Positions 39,251 through 46,955 are shown, counted from the stretch's first letter. The stretch: 63,278 nt of DNA from an uncultured Blautia sp. (GCA_934373235.1 CAKROW010000010.1:1-63278); one strand, 5' to 3'. Made by a program: numbers and translations. Notes: generated by a model from the letters alone, not told the origin.

Positions 39251-40294
39251 TCAGTTCCCGTACATAAAATATGCGGAACAGGCTCCCTCACCTGATACCA
39301 TACAGGCTCCTACAGGATGCTGGGGTGTACAGACCTTGCCGAACACCTTGCAGTCTGAAGGCTTACATTTTCCCTGAAGGACATCTCCGCAGCGACATGC
39401 CGGGTTGGGTTTTCCCTGGATGAGCGGAACCCTGAACTTCTTTCTGGCGTCAAAAGCTTCCCATTCTTTTTTAAGCACAAGTCCTGAACCCGGGATCACC
39501 CCAAGCCCTCTCCACTGGGAATCACAGGCTTCCATCAGTTCCTCCACCAGCTTCTGTGCCTCCGGGCTTCCCTTTTCTTTTACAACACGGGGATAGCAGT
39601 TTACAAAAAAAGGCCTGCCCTCCTGAAAGCGTACCAGCGCAACAGCCAGTGCTGTGAGAAGCTCCCTTGCAGTAAAACCTGCAACCACACCGCTCACCCC
39701 TTCTTCTGTAAGCTTTTCGCACAGCCCGGTTCCTGTAATGGCATTTACATGGCCCGGATAAAGAAAAACATCCGCACTTCCCTTCAACGCCTCATATGCC
39801 TGGGGCATGGTCTTGTTTGCTGTCAGGATGGAATAATTGGAAAGTCCCTCTTCCCTGGCTTTTTTTACAGAAAGGCAGCTTGCCGGGGTAGTTGTCTCAA
39901 ATCCCACAGACAGAAATACCACCTGCTCATCCGGGTGCTCTGTGGCATATTTTTCCGCATCTGCCGGCGAATAGACGATCTTTATCTTTGCACCTTCTGC
40001 CCTTGCTGCTGCCAGGCTTTTTTCTGTCCCCGGTACACGGACAAGATCGCCAAATGTACAGATGGTGGCACCACATTCCAGTGCCAGATACACTGCCTCA
40101 TCAATAAAGTCTACCGGTGTGACACAGACCGGACATCCCGGTCCTGAGATCAGCTCCACCTGGGGCGGCAGAAGCTTACGGATACCCAGGCGGAAGATCT
40201 CATGGGTATGTGTTCCGCACACCTCCATGATCCGCACCGGCGGTCCGTCATATCCCTCTATGATCTCTCTGGCTGTTCTTCTTTTCTCTTCCAT
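39251..40294 (-). CDS. hypD: HypD, Fe(CN)2CO assembly scaffold
   Basis: 347 residues. HypD signatures are all here: IMEVCGTHTHEIFRLGIRKL, LISGPGCPVCVTP, EVVFLSVGFETTTPA-type segment (QVVFLSVGFETTTPASCLSV), YPGHVNAITGTG, VAGFTARELLTALAVALVRF, and the C-terminal Cys region with CRCGDVLQGKCKPSDCKVFG and TPQHPVGACMVSGEGACSAYF that holds a 4Fe-4S cluster. HypC and HypD together carry the iron and receive cyanide from HypE. The start overlaps the hypC stop (TGATG). Confidence 0.96.
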   Translation of the reverse strand: MEEKRRTAREIIEGYDGPPVRIMEVCGTHTHEIFRLGIRKLLPPQVELISGPGCPVCVTPVDFIDEAVYLALECGATICTFGDLVRVPGTEKSLAAARAEGAKIKIVYSPADAEKYATEHPDEQVVFLSVGFETTTPASCLSVKKAREEGLSNYSILTANKTMPQAYEALKGSADVFLYPGHVNAITGTGLCEKLTEEGVSGVVAGFTARELLTALAVALVRFQEGRPFFVNCYPRVVKEKGSPEAQKLVEELMEACDSQWRGLGVIPGSGLVLKKEWEAFDARKKFRVPLIQGKPNPACRCGDVLQGKCKPSDCKVFGKVCTPQHPVGACMVSGEGACSAYFMYGN

Positions 40295-40503
40295 CAAAGC
40301 AAATCCTCCATGAGCTGATCTGTCTCTTCCTCATCTTCCTCTGTGATCTTTGCAATGGCAACGCCTGCATGGACCATCACATAATCTCCCGGTTCCAGAT
40401 CTTCCAGAAGCTGGGCCGACACCTCTCTCTTTGCCCCGCCTGCATCCACTACTGCAGTGCCATCACTGATCTTTACTACTTTTGCTGATAATCCTACACA
40501 CAT
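40294..40503 (-). CDS. hypC: HypC/HybG chaperone
   Basis: 69 residues starting MCVGLSAKVV; the Cys at position 2 is the invariant iron ligand of HypC. The OB-like body (DGTAVVDAGGAKREVSAQLL, EPGDYVMVHAGVAIAKI) is typical, with a slightly longer acidic tail (EEDEEETDQLMEDLL). HypC carries the iron with its CN and CO ligands and normally hands it to a hydrogenase large subunit, none of which is in this window. Overlaps hypF by ten bases and hypD by one. Confidence 0.95.
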   Translation of the reverse strand: MCVGLSAKVVKISDGTAVVDAGGAKREVSAQLLEDLEPGDYVMVHAGVAIAKITEEDEEETDQLMEDLL

Positions 40504-42833
40504 AATTTTCCCTCCTGTATATAAGCCATTCCGTAAGCCGCCTGCCCAAGGGCTATGCCTCCGTCATTTGGCGGTATCAGATGATGTTTTAAGACTGTAA
40601 TACCTTTCTCTGCAAGACCTTCATCTACGATCCTTAGCAGAAGCCGGTTCTGAAAAACACCGCCGCTTAACGCAGCCTTTTTACAGCCTGTTGTCTCACT
40701 GATCTTTTCACATGCTTCTACGATAAGTTTTCCCAAAAGTCTGTGGAATTCATAGGCCAGGAAGCCGGTTTCTTCTCCCTCCATCCTTTTTTCCAGAAGG
40801 TACCTTGTCAGGGCGGCTGTGTTAAGGATCAGCCTTTTTTCCTTTTCGGAATCATAAACCGTACACTCCGATGACAATGGCTTTTCGGGCTGCTCCTGGT
40901 TTTCTTTTTTCCATTTTTCTGCTGCAAACTCCAGTGCCATGGATGCCTCCCCCTCAAAGGAGGACGCCCTTCTGATCCCGAGAATGGCACTTACTCCATC
41001 AAAAAGCCTTCCCGCACTTGTAGATACCACTGTGTTGATCCCACGCTCCATCATGGTAAGCTGTACTTTGCACTCATTTTCCCCGCAAAGTGAAAGCTTT
41101 TCCACAAGTTCCAGCGTTTTTTCCCTGTTCCCGGTCACATCCCGGATCAGCGAAACTGCTATACGCCAGCCCTCCTTTGCTGAGGCATCCCCCCCTGCCT
41201 GAAGAAATGGCCGGATGCTTCCCATACGCTGAAATCCATGATAATCTGCAAGAAGGAGCTCTCCTCCCCAGATCGTTCCGTCTGTCCCATAACCGGTACC
41301 GTCAAAAGAAACTCCTATCACCTGTTCCTCACAGTCATTCTCTGCCATACATGACAGAATATGTGCATAATGATGCTGCACTTTAAGGAGTAAAAGCCCT
41401 GTTTCCTCTGCCACAACTGTGGAATTGTATCTGGGATGGAGATCACATACTGCAACTTCCGGCTCCACCTCAAGAAGGGTTTCCAGCCGCCCGATGGTTT
41501 CTTTCAGAGCTTTAACTGTACGCAGATCCTCCAGATCTCCCACATAGGAAGATGGATAAAAACGATTATCCACACCAATACAGAAAGTATTCTTAAGTTC
41601 TCCCCCCACAGCCAGGACCTGACCCTTCCAGGATGTGGATATCATGGACGGAAGAGGGGCATATCCCCTGGAACGCCGGATCATGTAGGGTTCATTTTTA
41701 TAGAAATCCATCACAGAATCATCTGCCCGGATGCGGATCTTCCGGTTATGGGAAAGGATGCAGTCACAGAGATGGGAAAGTTCTTCCACTGCCTCTTTAT
41801 CATCCCTGCAGATCGGTGCCCCGGAAGTATTTCCGCTGGTCATCACCAGAAGTTCCGGCATGGTGGTATCATCGTCATAATGAAACAGAAGAAGCTGTAC
41901 CGGCGCATAGGGAAGCATGATCCCAACCTTGGGATTTCCCGGTGCAACAGACGGACAAAGCCCGGTCTGTCCTTCTTTTTTGTCCAGAAGAAGAATTGGC
42001 TTCTGATGTCCTGTAAGGATCTTTTCCTGTTCTTTCGTCACATGGCAGATTTTTTTCGCAGCGTCAAGGTCATGTGCCATCACTGCAAACGGCTTGGCAG
42101 GACGCTTCTTCAGGGTACGGAGCCTGCTCACCGCCGCCTCGCTGGTGGCATCACAGCACAGATGAAAACCTCCGATTCCCTTGATCGCTACGATACCGCC
42201 GGAAGCGATCATTTTTCTGGTATATGTAATTGCTTCTTTCCCTTTCAGTTCTTTTCCGATAATGTAAACCTCCGGGCCACAGTCATTGCAGCACACAGGC
42301 TGCGCATCATACCTTCTTGTCTCCGGATCATGGTATTCCTCAGAACAGGACGGGCACATAGGAAATTCTTTCATGCTGGTCCGCTCCCTGTCATAGGGCA
42401 GGGAATCCAGAATGGTAAGCCTTGGGCCACAGCAGGTACAGTTGATAAAAGGATGGAGATACCTGCGGTTTCCGGGATCAAGCATCTCCTCCTTACATTC
42501 GTCACAGATGGCAATATCCGGCGAAACAAAGATCTCACCTTTTGTCTTTTCGCTTTCAATGATATCAAAGGAGGAAAATTCCGGTGCATCTTCCACTGCC
42601 TCCCACATAAGCTTCAGGATAGCCGCTCTTTTGGGCGGTTTTTCCTCAATATCACGGGTAAACCCCTCCACTGACTCCTTATTTCCCTGGGCAAAGATCT
42701 CCACGTAAGGGCCCTTGTTTGAAACACTTCCACGTACCTTCCATGCCATTGCGTGACGGCTTACAGTTGGACGGAAACCAACTCCCTGGACGATTCCGTA
42801 AACCCGGATCTGTCTTGTAATCTCATTGTCCAT
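40494..42833 (-). CDS. hypF: HypF carbamoyltransferase
   Basis: 779 residues, full length. Domains in order: acylphosphatase (VYGIVQGVGFRPTVSRHAMA, residues 8-90), zinc-finger pairs (CDECKEEM, CTCCGPRLTI, CPSCSEEYH, CCNDCGPEVY, 105-195), YrdC-like (GIGGFHLCCDATSEAAVSRL, KPFAVMAHDLD, 200-385) and Kae1-like with its HPRY and iron-binding His region (VCDLHPRYNSTVVAEETG, VQHHYAHILSCMAEN, GTGYGTDGTIWGGELLLAD) and GGVFQNRLLL. It transfers a carbamoyl group to the C-terminal Cys of HypE. It starts 14 bases after the NifK-like gene and links the nitrogenase-like and hyp halves. Confidence 0.96.
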   Translation of the reverse strand: MDNEITRQIRVYGIVQGVGFRPTVSRHAMAWKVRGSVSNKGPYVEIFAQGNKESVEGFTRDIEEKPPKRAAILKLMWEAVEDAPEFSSFDIIESEKTKGEIFVSPDIAICDECKEEMLDPGNRRYLHPFINCTCCGPRLTILDSLPYDRERTSMKEFPMCPSCSEEYHDPETRRYDAQPVCCNDCGPEVYIIGKELKGKEAITYTRKMIASGGIVAIKGIGGFHLCCDATSEAAVSRLRTLKKRPAKPFAVMAHDLDAAKKICHVTKEQEKILTGHQKPILLLDKKEGQTGLCPSVAPGNPKVGIMLPYAPVQLLLFHYDDDTTMPELLVMTSGNTSGAPICRDDKEAVEELSHLCDCILSHNRKIRIRADDSVMDFYKNEPYMIRRSRGYAPLPSMISTSWKGQVLAVGGELKNTFCIGVDNRFYPSSYVGDLEDLRTVKALKETIGRLETLLEVEPEVAVCDLHPRYNSTVVAEETGLLLLKVQHHYAHILSCMAENDCEEQVIGVSFDGTGYGTDGTIWGGELLLADYHGFQRMGSIRPFLQAGGDASAKEGWRIAVSLIRDVTGNREKTLELVEKLSLCGENECKVQLTMMERGINTVVSTSAGRLFDGVSAILGIRRASSFEGEASMALEFAAEKWKKENQEQPEKPLSSECTVYDSEKEKRLILNTAALTRYLLEKRMEGEETGFLAYEFHRLLGKLIVEACEKISETTGCKKAALSGGVFQNRLLLRIVDEGLAEKGITVLKHHLIPPNDGGIALGQAAYGMAYIQEGKLCV

Positions 42834-42847
42834 AGCTTTTCTCCCGT

Positions 42848-43888
42848 CTAATTATTTATCAGTTTTCCGGATACTGCAAAATGCACCGCCTCCACAAAAA
42901 GCCCCTGAAACTCCGGCGTCATCCGCTTCATACAGGGATCTGCAAAGATCACATCAAAATCCCCGCCTTTTACAAGCTCTGTGTAGTCTTCCTCATCTCT
43001 CAGGGAAAGATCTCCTTCCTCCTTAAGCTCCTCATCCATGGAAAACCAGGATGCCACCCTGATGTCTGTATCCTTTGCCGCTGCCCTTATACGTTTCCGG
43101 ATGGAAGCTGCCAGAACCTGCTGGTGAACGATCAGTACCTTTTTTCCGGAAAGATCAATATCCGGGATCAGCTCATCTGCCAGAGGATAATCAGCCTCAT
43201 AAGGGACTCCGAAATTTTTTTCAAGGTATCTTGCTGTCTCAAGTGCTGCCGGGGAAACTGCCAGATTTTTTTCCGCACAGGAAGCTTTTTTTACCTCTTC
43301 AAGGCCATCCCCCATTCCGTAACAGACAGCCTTAAATCCCTGCTTCTCAAACCGTTCCCGCAGTTTGTCCGCTGCCCCCAGATCACTGACATCCTGGGGC
43401 GTCATTCCAAGGATTCCGATAGTTCCTTTCCTGGTATCTGTTTTTTGAGTAAAGGTCTTAAAAAGCTCCAGATAAGCTTTCCGCTCTCCCACATCATAAA
43501 GTTCCATTCCGTCTGTATCCACAGTCAGAACGGGAATCTTTACCTTCTTTTCGCTCATGCGCTTCAGCGCCTGGTAATCTGTTCCGATCACTGCCGGTAC
43601 CGGAGTCCCGATCACTGCCGCAAAACCTGCGGATATTTTTTCCGCAGCATCCGAAAGCTTTGCCACCAGCCTGTCATCCCGTCCAAGAATAGCGTCCATA
43701 TCGCGAAGGCCGGCGCTGAACACTGCACTTTTTGTCTCAAACCACCGCGGCTCATCAAAACCGCATACATTTCCTGTACATCCTCCCGCGTCACAGATCA
43801 CCAGGATCCCCCCAAGCTCATAGAGAACAGATACTGCCCCCGACTGATCCGGTGCAAAAGGTGTGAGATATTTCCGAAGTCCTCTCAT
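42848..43888 (-). CDS. Nitrogenase component 1-like beta (NifK-like) protein, module B
   Basis: 346 residues, about 80 shorter than the module A copy. N-terminal alignment with that copy is clear: both have Asp14 (APDQSG versus YTADVSG), LYELGG and Cys37 (DAGGC here). FSAGLRDMDAILGRDDRLVA and VIGTPVPAVIGTDYQALKRM follow. It carries extra Cys at 32 and in GNVCGF. The C-terminal FDVIFADPCMKRMTPEFQGL is a typical last-lobe segment. Overlaps the NifD-like gene by four bases. The shorter length suggests loss of part of the third lobe or a simplified enzyme. Confidence 0.82.
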   Translation of the reverse strand: MRGLRKYLTPFAPDQSGAVSVLYELGGILVICDAGGCTGNVCGFDEPRWFETKSAVFSAGLRDMDAILGRDDRLVAKLSDAAEKISAGFAAVIGTPVPAVIGTDYQALKRMSEKKVKIPVLTVDTDGMELYDVGERKAYLELFKTFTQKTDTRKGTIGILGMTPQDVSDLGAADKLRERFEKQGFKAVCYGMGDGLEEVKKASCAEKNLAVSPAALETARYLEKNFGVPYEADYPLADELIPDIDLSGKKVLIVHQQVLAASIRKRIRAAAKDTDIRVASWFSMDEELKEEGDLSLRDEEDYTELVKGGDFDVIFADPCMKRMTPEFQGLFVEAVHFAVSGKLINN

Positions 43889-45195
43889 TGCCTCTCCTCC
43901 TTCCCGGCTCCTGTCACAACTTCCCTGAGAGCTTCAAACAACTCTCGGACTCCTGCGTACCCATAGGGCTGACGATCCTGATTCCACACAAGCCCCGGCA
44001 CATCCTGATGGTAGTAGCCTGCATCTTTTCCTATTGTGACAGTCACTCCGCTTTTTGCCGGATCGTAATACAGCATGGTGGGCTCCATATTGGAAAAAAC
44101 CTTTGTTTCAGGGCTTGTTTTTGCCAGATTCCGTATATATACAAAATTCTCGGCTGTGATGGTTCCGTAAATTTCCAGTACCCTAAAGCCGTACCGCACC
44201 AGTGCCAGTGCCAGTTCAAAAGGATCGCCGTTCATGCACTCCCCCACTGCAAAGGACGCATCCGGACAGACCTCCCGGAACCGTTCTACTGCCTCCGCTG
44301 CCTCTTTTTCATATTTCTCATATTCAAATGTAACTCCCAGGACCTGTCCCAGTGCCTTGTACTGGTTCCCGATCTTATCCATCTGATAAAGCCTGCGAAG
44401 CTCAATAAAAGGTATCTTCAGCCTGTTATGAAAATCCTCAGCCGCAAATCTTGCCTCCGGATGGAGCACCAGGTTAAAATTAGCCTGGGACATAGTCTGA
44501 TATTCTTCGTAATCCCTGCATCTGGATATCTCATGGATAGTCTTTACCCCAGCCTGATGAAGAAGGTCATAGATCTCACAGTCATCCACAAGGGGCGAAA
44601 AAAATCCGAGAAGATTGACCACATTTCCTTTTTTCTTCTGAGGCTCGAGAAGAGAATACAGGGACTGGCGTACATGTACCATCGGTGGCTTCCTGCCTTC
44701 ACGGGTGAGGGCATACATATAACATGGGCGTACCGGAATATCCACCTTTTCTTCTGCTTTTCTGCACACACGATCCATATCTGTTCCAAGAAGAGCGTCC
44801 ACACAGGTAATACAGATCATTACCACAGAAGGCTTTTTCTCACAGCATTCACAGATCTCCTCCACTGCTTTGGGGATTTTTTTCAGATGACGGCCTGTGA
44901 CAATGTCAGTCTCATCCATCATAAGATAAAAGAACCTGTCGTTGTATTCCGGCATGGAGCTTATAAGGGAAGTATTTCTTCCACAGCAGCCTGGTGCCAC
45001 GATCAGCATGATGGAGTCCGGCACTGCAAGGCCTGCACGCTTTACCCCGAATCCTTCTGCTCCCGGGGAATTAAATGCCAGTGTCGCCGGAGAGCTGTAG
45101 ATAAGGTGCTTTCCGGATATCATCTGAGGCGGGATCCCGTCCGGTCCAAGCTGTTCCAGTTCTTTCACAGTTGCGAAATAGGCTTCCTGTTTCAT
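43885..45195 (-). CDS. Nitrogenase component 1-like alpha (NifD-like) protein, module B
   Basis: 436 residues of the NifD superfamily: LAFNSPGAEGFGVKRAGLAV, LIVAPGCCGRNTSLISSMPE (Cys70 matches Cys63 of the module A copy), MICITCVDALLGTDMDRVCR (Cys131 matches Cys123), VNLLGFFSPLVDDCEIYDLL, and C-terminal TIGKDAGYYHQDVPGLVW and QPYGYAGVRELFEALREVV, equivalent to the GYDG end of NifD without its cofactor His. The N-terminal 40 residues are longer than in copy A. It overlaps the NifH-like gene by four bases and has GAAAGGAAATAAG before its ATG. It should pair with 42848. The function is not predictable from sequence beyond ATP-driven reduction. Confidence 0.84.
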   Translation of the reverse strand: MKQEAYFATVKELEQLGPDGIPPQMISGKHLIYSSPATLAFNSPGAEGFGVKRAGLAVPDSIMLIVAPGCCGRNTSLISSMPEYNDRFFYLMMDETDIVTGRHLKKIPKAVEEICECCEKKPSVVMICITCVDALLGTDMDRVCRKAEEKVDIPVRPCYMYALTREGRKPPMVHVRQSLYSLLEPQKKKGNVVNLLGFFSPLVDDCEIYDLLHQAGVKTIHEISRCRDYEEYQTMSQANFNLVLHPEARFAAEDFHNRLKIPFIELRRLYQMDKIGNQYKALGQVLGVTFEYEKYEKEAAEAVERFREVCPDASFAVGECMNGDPFELALALVRYGFRVLEIYGTITAENFVYIRNLAKTSPETKVFSNMEPTMLYYDPAKSGVTVTIGKDAGYYHQDVPGLVWNQDRQPYGYAGVRELFEALREVVTGAGKEERQ

Positions 45196-45980
45196 GCGCT
45201 CTTATTTCCTTTCTCAGGATTTTCCCTGTTTTTCTTTTCCAGAAGCTTTTCTGCCAGGGCAAAAAACCTTCCGCTGATCTCTGAATCCCTGTCTCCTTCG
45301 ATCACAGTTTTGCCCTGGTCTTCCCAGCGTATGATCTCATCACTTCTTGGAATCTCCCCCACAATGGGAATATTGCTTTTTTCGGCAAATACCTGTACTT
45401 TTTCTGTCTCATTTTCCACGTTTCTGTGGTTCAGCACAATGCCAAAGATCCTGGCGTAACTTCTGTCCTCAAAATTCCGCACAGCCCTTGAAATATTATC
45501 TGCTGCATAGAGAGCCATCTTTTCGCCTGATGTGACGATAAGTACCTTCTCCGCATAGCCCTCGCGGATCGGTGCTGCAAAACCGCCGCACACCACATCT
45601 CCCAGAACATCATAGAGAACCACGTCCGGTTTCCAGGTTTCAAAAAGCTTCAGATCTTCAAGAAGCTGAAATGTAGCAATGATTCCTCTTCCCGCACAGC
45701 CAAGTCCCGGTGTTGGCCCGCCTGTCTCAATACACAGCACTCCACCGAAGCCTTCCCTGGAAATGTCCGAAAGTTTCTCCGGCTCCTCGTCCTCCTCACG
45801 CATATAGTTCATCACCGGCCTAAGAGGTTCCCCACCAAGCAGGTTGATGGTGGAATCTGCCTTGGGATCACACCCGATCTGTATCACTCTTTTTCCCATG
45901 GCTGCAAAAGCTGCCGCCAGGTTGGAGGTCACTGTGGATTTTCCGATCCCTCCCTTTCCGTAAATTGCTACTTTCAGCAT
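45192..45980 (-). CDS. Nitrogenase iron protein-like (NifH-like) ATPase, module B
   Basis: 262 residues, first gene of the 11-gene operon. P-loop YGKGGIGKSTVTSNLAAAFA, QIGCDPKADSTINLLGG, GGPTPGLGCAGRGIIATFQL and YDVLGDVVCGGFAAPIREGY with both cluster Cys. About half its residues match the module A copy, so the two arose by duplication, yet each is kept next to its own D/K pair. A charged tail (KLLEKKNRENPEKGNKSA) is specific to this copy. AAAAGGAGGAGC precedes the ATG and a 30-bp palindrome lies 25 bases further upstream. Confidence 0.9.
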   Translation of the reverse strand: MLKVAIYGKGGIGKSTVTSNLAAAFAAMGKRVIQIGCDPKADSTINLLGGEPLRPVMNYMREEDEEPEKLSDISREGFGGVLCIETGGPTPGLGCAGRGIIATFQLLEDLKLFETWKPDVVLYDVLGDVVCGGFAAPIREGYAEKVLIVTSGEKMALYAADNISRAVRNFEDRSYARIFGIVLNHRNVENETEKVQVFAEKSNIPIVGEIPRSDEIIRWEDQGKTVIEGDRDSEISGRFFALAEKLLEKKNRENPEKGNKSA

Positions 45981-46004
45981 ATGCTCCTCCTTTTTACTGT
46001 TTTC

Positions 46005-46034
46005 ACAGGATATCCCTCATATGAGATCTCCTGT
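46005..46034. promoter_or_regulatory. Imperfect 30-bp palindrome upstream of the operon
   Basis: ACAGGA at the left and TCCTGT at the right enclose ATC and GAT blocks around a core CTCATATGAG (46012-46021 with one offset). Ends at 24 bases before the nifH-like start codon. It could be an operator or a leader hairpin close to the ribosome binding site. Its closeness to the start makes a role in translation or repression of the whole operon plausible. Confidence 0.5.
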
Positions 46035-46043
46035 AACATAATT

Positions 46044-46126
46044 CCTCTCCGACGCAGTGCGATCCTGCCCAGAGAGGGCTTTTTTATGTCATTGGAACAT
46101 TATGGGGTAATTTCCTGTGACATAAA
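46044..46126. repeat. Two-hairpin dispersed element, copy 1
   Basis: Plus strand: CCTCTC ... GCAG ... CTGC ... GAGAGG (46044-46077) plus a T run, a terminator-like hairpin. Then a 44-base palindrome (46083-46126) with arms TTTATGTCA and TGACATAAA and inner GGAA/TTCC and ATTA/TAAT. Near-identical to 50321-50402, with paired changes in both stems. It lies in the leader region of the nitrogenase-like operon. Confidence 0.8.
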
Positions 46127-46337
46127 TAAAGGACTCTTCTGCCAACAAGGTAAAAGAGTCCCATTCTGCATCATATAATACAAAACTTCTGCATACATGA
46201 CTGTTCCCGCTCGGATATTCCTTGCCGTCAAAGTCTGTTGTTACGGTTTTTATTTTTGTCTGGTACCGGTAACACGCTGCTTTTTCATTTTCATTCGGAT
46301 GGAATTTATTCTCTCCGTCTGAAATCTTATAAATTGA
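46089..46337 (-). pseudogene. Start-less protein remnant in the operon leader
   Basis: A reading frame of about 82 codons without any ATG, GTG or TTG near its beginning. It encodes residues that look like genuine protein (VTTDFDGKEYPSGNSHVC, RSFVLYDAEWDSFTLLAEES). It stops inside the palindrome of the repeat at 46083-46126. It contains a hairpin (GGACTCTT/AAGAGTCC, 46131-46161) with a T-rich tail on the minus strand. It may be a decayed gene end, or chance. Lies between the promoter at 46337 and the nifH-like gene. Confidence 0.35.
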
Positions 46338-46366
46338 TTATACTCTCAGAATATTTAGTCAGTCAA
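46337..46366 (-). promoter_or_regulatory. Probable promoter of the nitrogenase-like/hyp operon
   Basis: On the minus strand TTGACT (46361-46366), an 18-base spacer and perfect TATAAT (46337-46342). It would give a leader of about 350 bases before the nifH-like gene, long enough to hold the structured elements seen there. No better promoter was found closer to the gene. Confidence 0.6.
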
Positions 46367-46460
46367 CATTAACTCATGTATTTTTACATATAAATGATAT
46401 TTTTCCCAACAGAAAATTATATATTTTGCACAAATCTATATTTATAAACCACAAAAAGAA

Positions 46461-46560
46461 ACCTGCTTGCAGGATTCTCCACCTGGCGGGGCGCCCTGAG
46501 CAACATTTGTCGCTCCGCCGTAGTGTGCTCCTGCCCGCAGGTCTTATCTGCTGACAAAAA
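46461..46560. repeat. Short dispersed repeat, copy 3, with GC-rich tail
   Basis: CCTGCTTGCAGGATTCTCCA matches the CTGCAAGCAGGATTCTCCGC motif at 4095 and 34267. A GC-rich segment follows (GGCGGGGCGCCC, then TTGTCGCTCCGCCG). It sits just past the stop of the HMA-domain gene, about 90 bases upstream of the operon promoter. Confidence 0.5.
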
Positions 46561-46582
46561 ACTGGTCTTTCATTATTTTTTC

Positions 46583-46942
46583 TTACCGGACCTCAGTTAC
46601 GTGATAGCCCTGCTCCTCCACTGCCCTTTTGAGATCGTCATCGGAGATCTCTCTGTCGTAGGAGACTACAGCCTGGCCTTTTCTTAAATTAACCTTCGCT
46701 GAAGCACCGTCAATCTTATTGATGGCTTTCGTGACTCTTGCCACACAGTGGTCACAGTGCATCCCTGTGATGGTCATAGTCTTCTCTCCAAGCCTGGAAC
46801 CGTCCAGCTTCTTTTTTTCGATGGTTTCCTTTCCTGCACCGCCTCCGCAGCATGCTCCCTCACCTTTCATGTGTTTGATGGAACCGCGGAAAGCAAATAT
46901 GAGGATGCCGATCACAATAAGTACTACTATAATATTTGCCAT
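46583..46942 (-). CDS. Membrane-anchored heavy-metal-associated (HMA) domain protein
   Basis: 119 residues: an N-terminal membrane helix (MANIIVVLIVIGILIFAFRG), a short linker with CCGGGAG, and an HMA/CopZ-like domain (MTITGMHCDHCVARVTKAIN, GQAVVSYDREISDDDLKRAV) with the metal-binding CxxC. HMA domains carry copper or other soft metals. As the last gene of the feo operon it may pass metal to or from the transport complex. Start ATG at 46942 has GGAGG seven bases before. Confidence 0.85.
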   Translation of the reverse strand: MANIIVVLIVIGILIFAFRGSIKHMKGEGACCGGGAGKETIEKKKLDGSRLGEKTMTITGMHCDHCVARVTKAINKIDGASAKVNLRKGQAVVSYDREISDDDLKRAVEEQGYHVTEVR

Positions 46943-46955
46943 TTTATCCCTCCTG

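Noticed and set aside
43888..45459. 523-codon plus-strand frame
   Set aside because: Entirely antisense to the NifD-like and NifH-like genes, Cys/His-rich in the way of shadow frames, no start signals.
34371..45980. True nitrogenase for N2 fixation
   Set aside because: FeMo-cofactor His and most P-cluster Cys are absent, and no nifB, nifE or nifN is present.
23619..45980. Link between the exported CbiK-like protein and the nitrogenase-like operon as an F430-type pathway
   Set aside because: Attractive because CfbCD is nitrogenase-like, but the genes are 11 kb apart, under separate control, and other cfb genes are missing.
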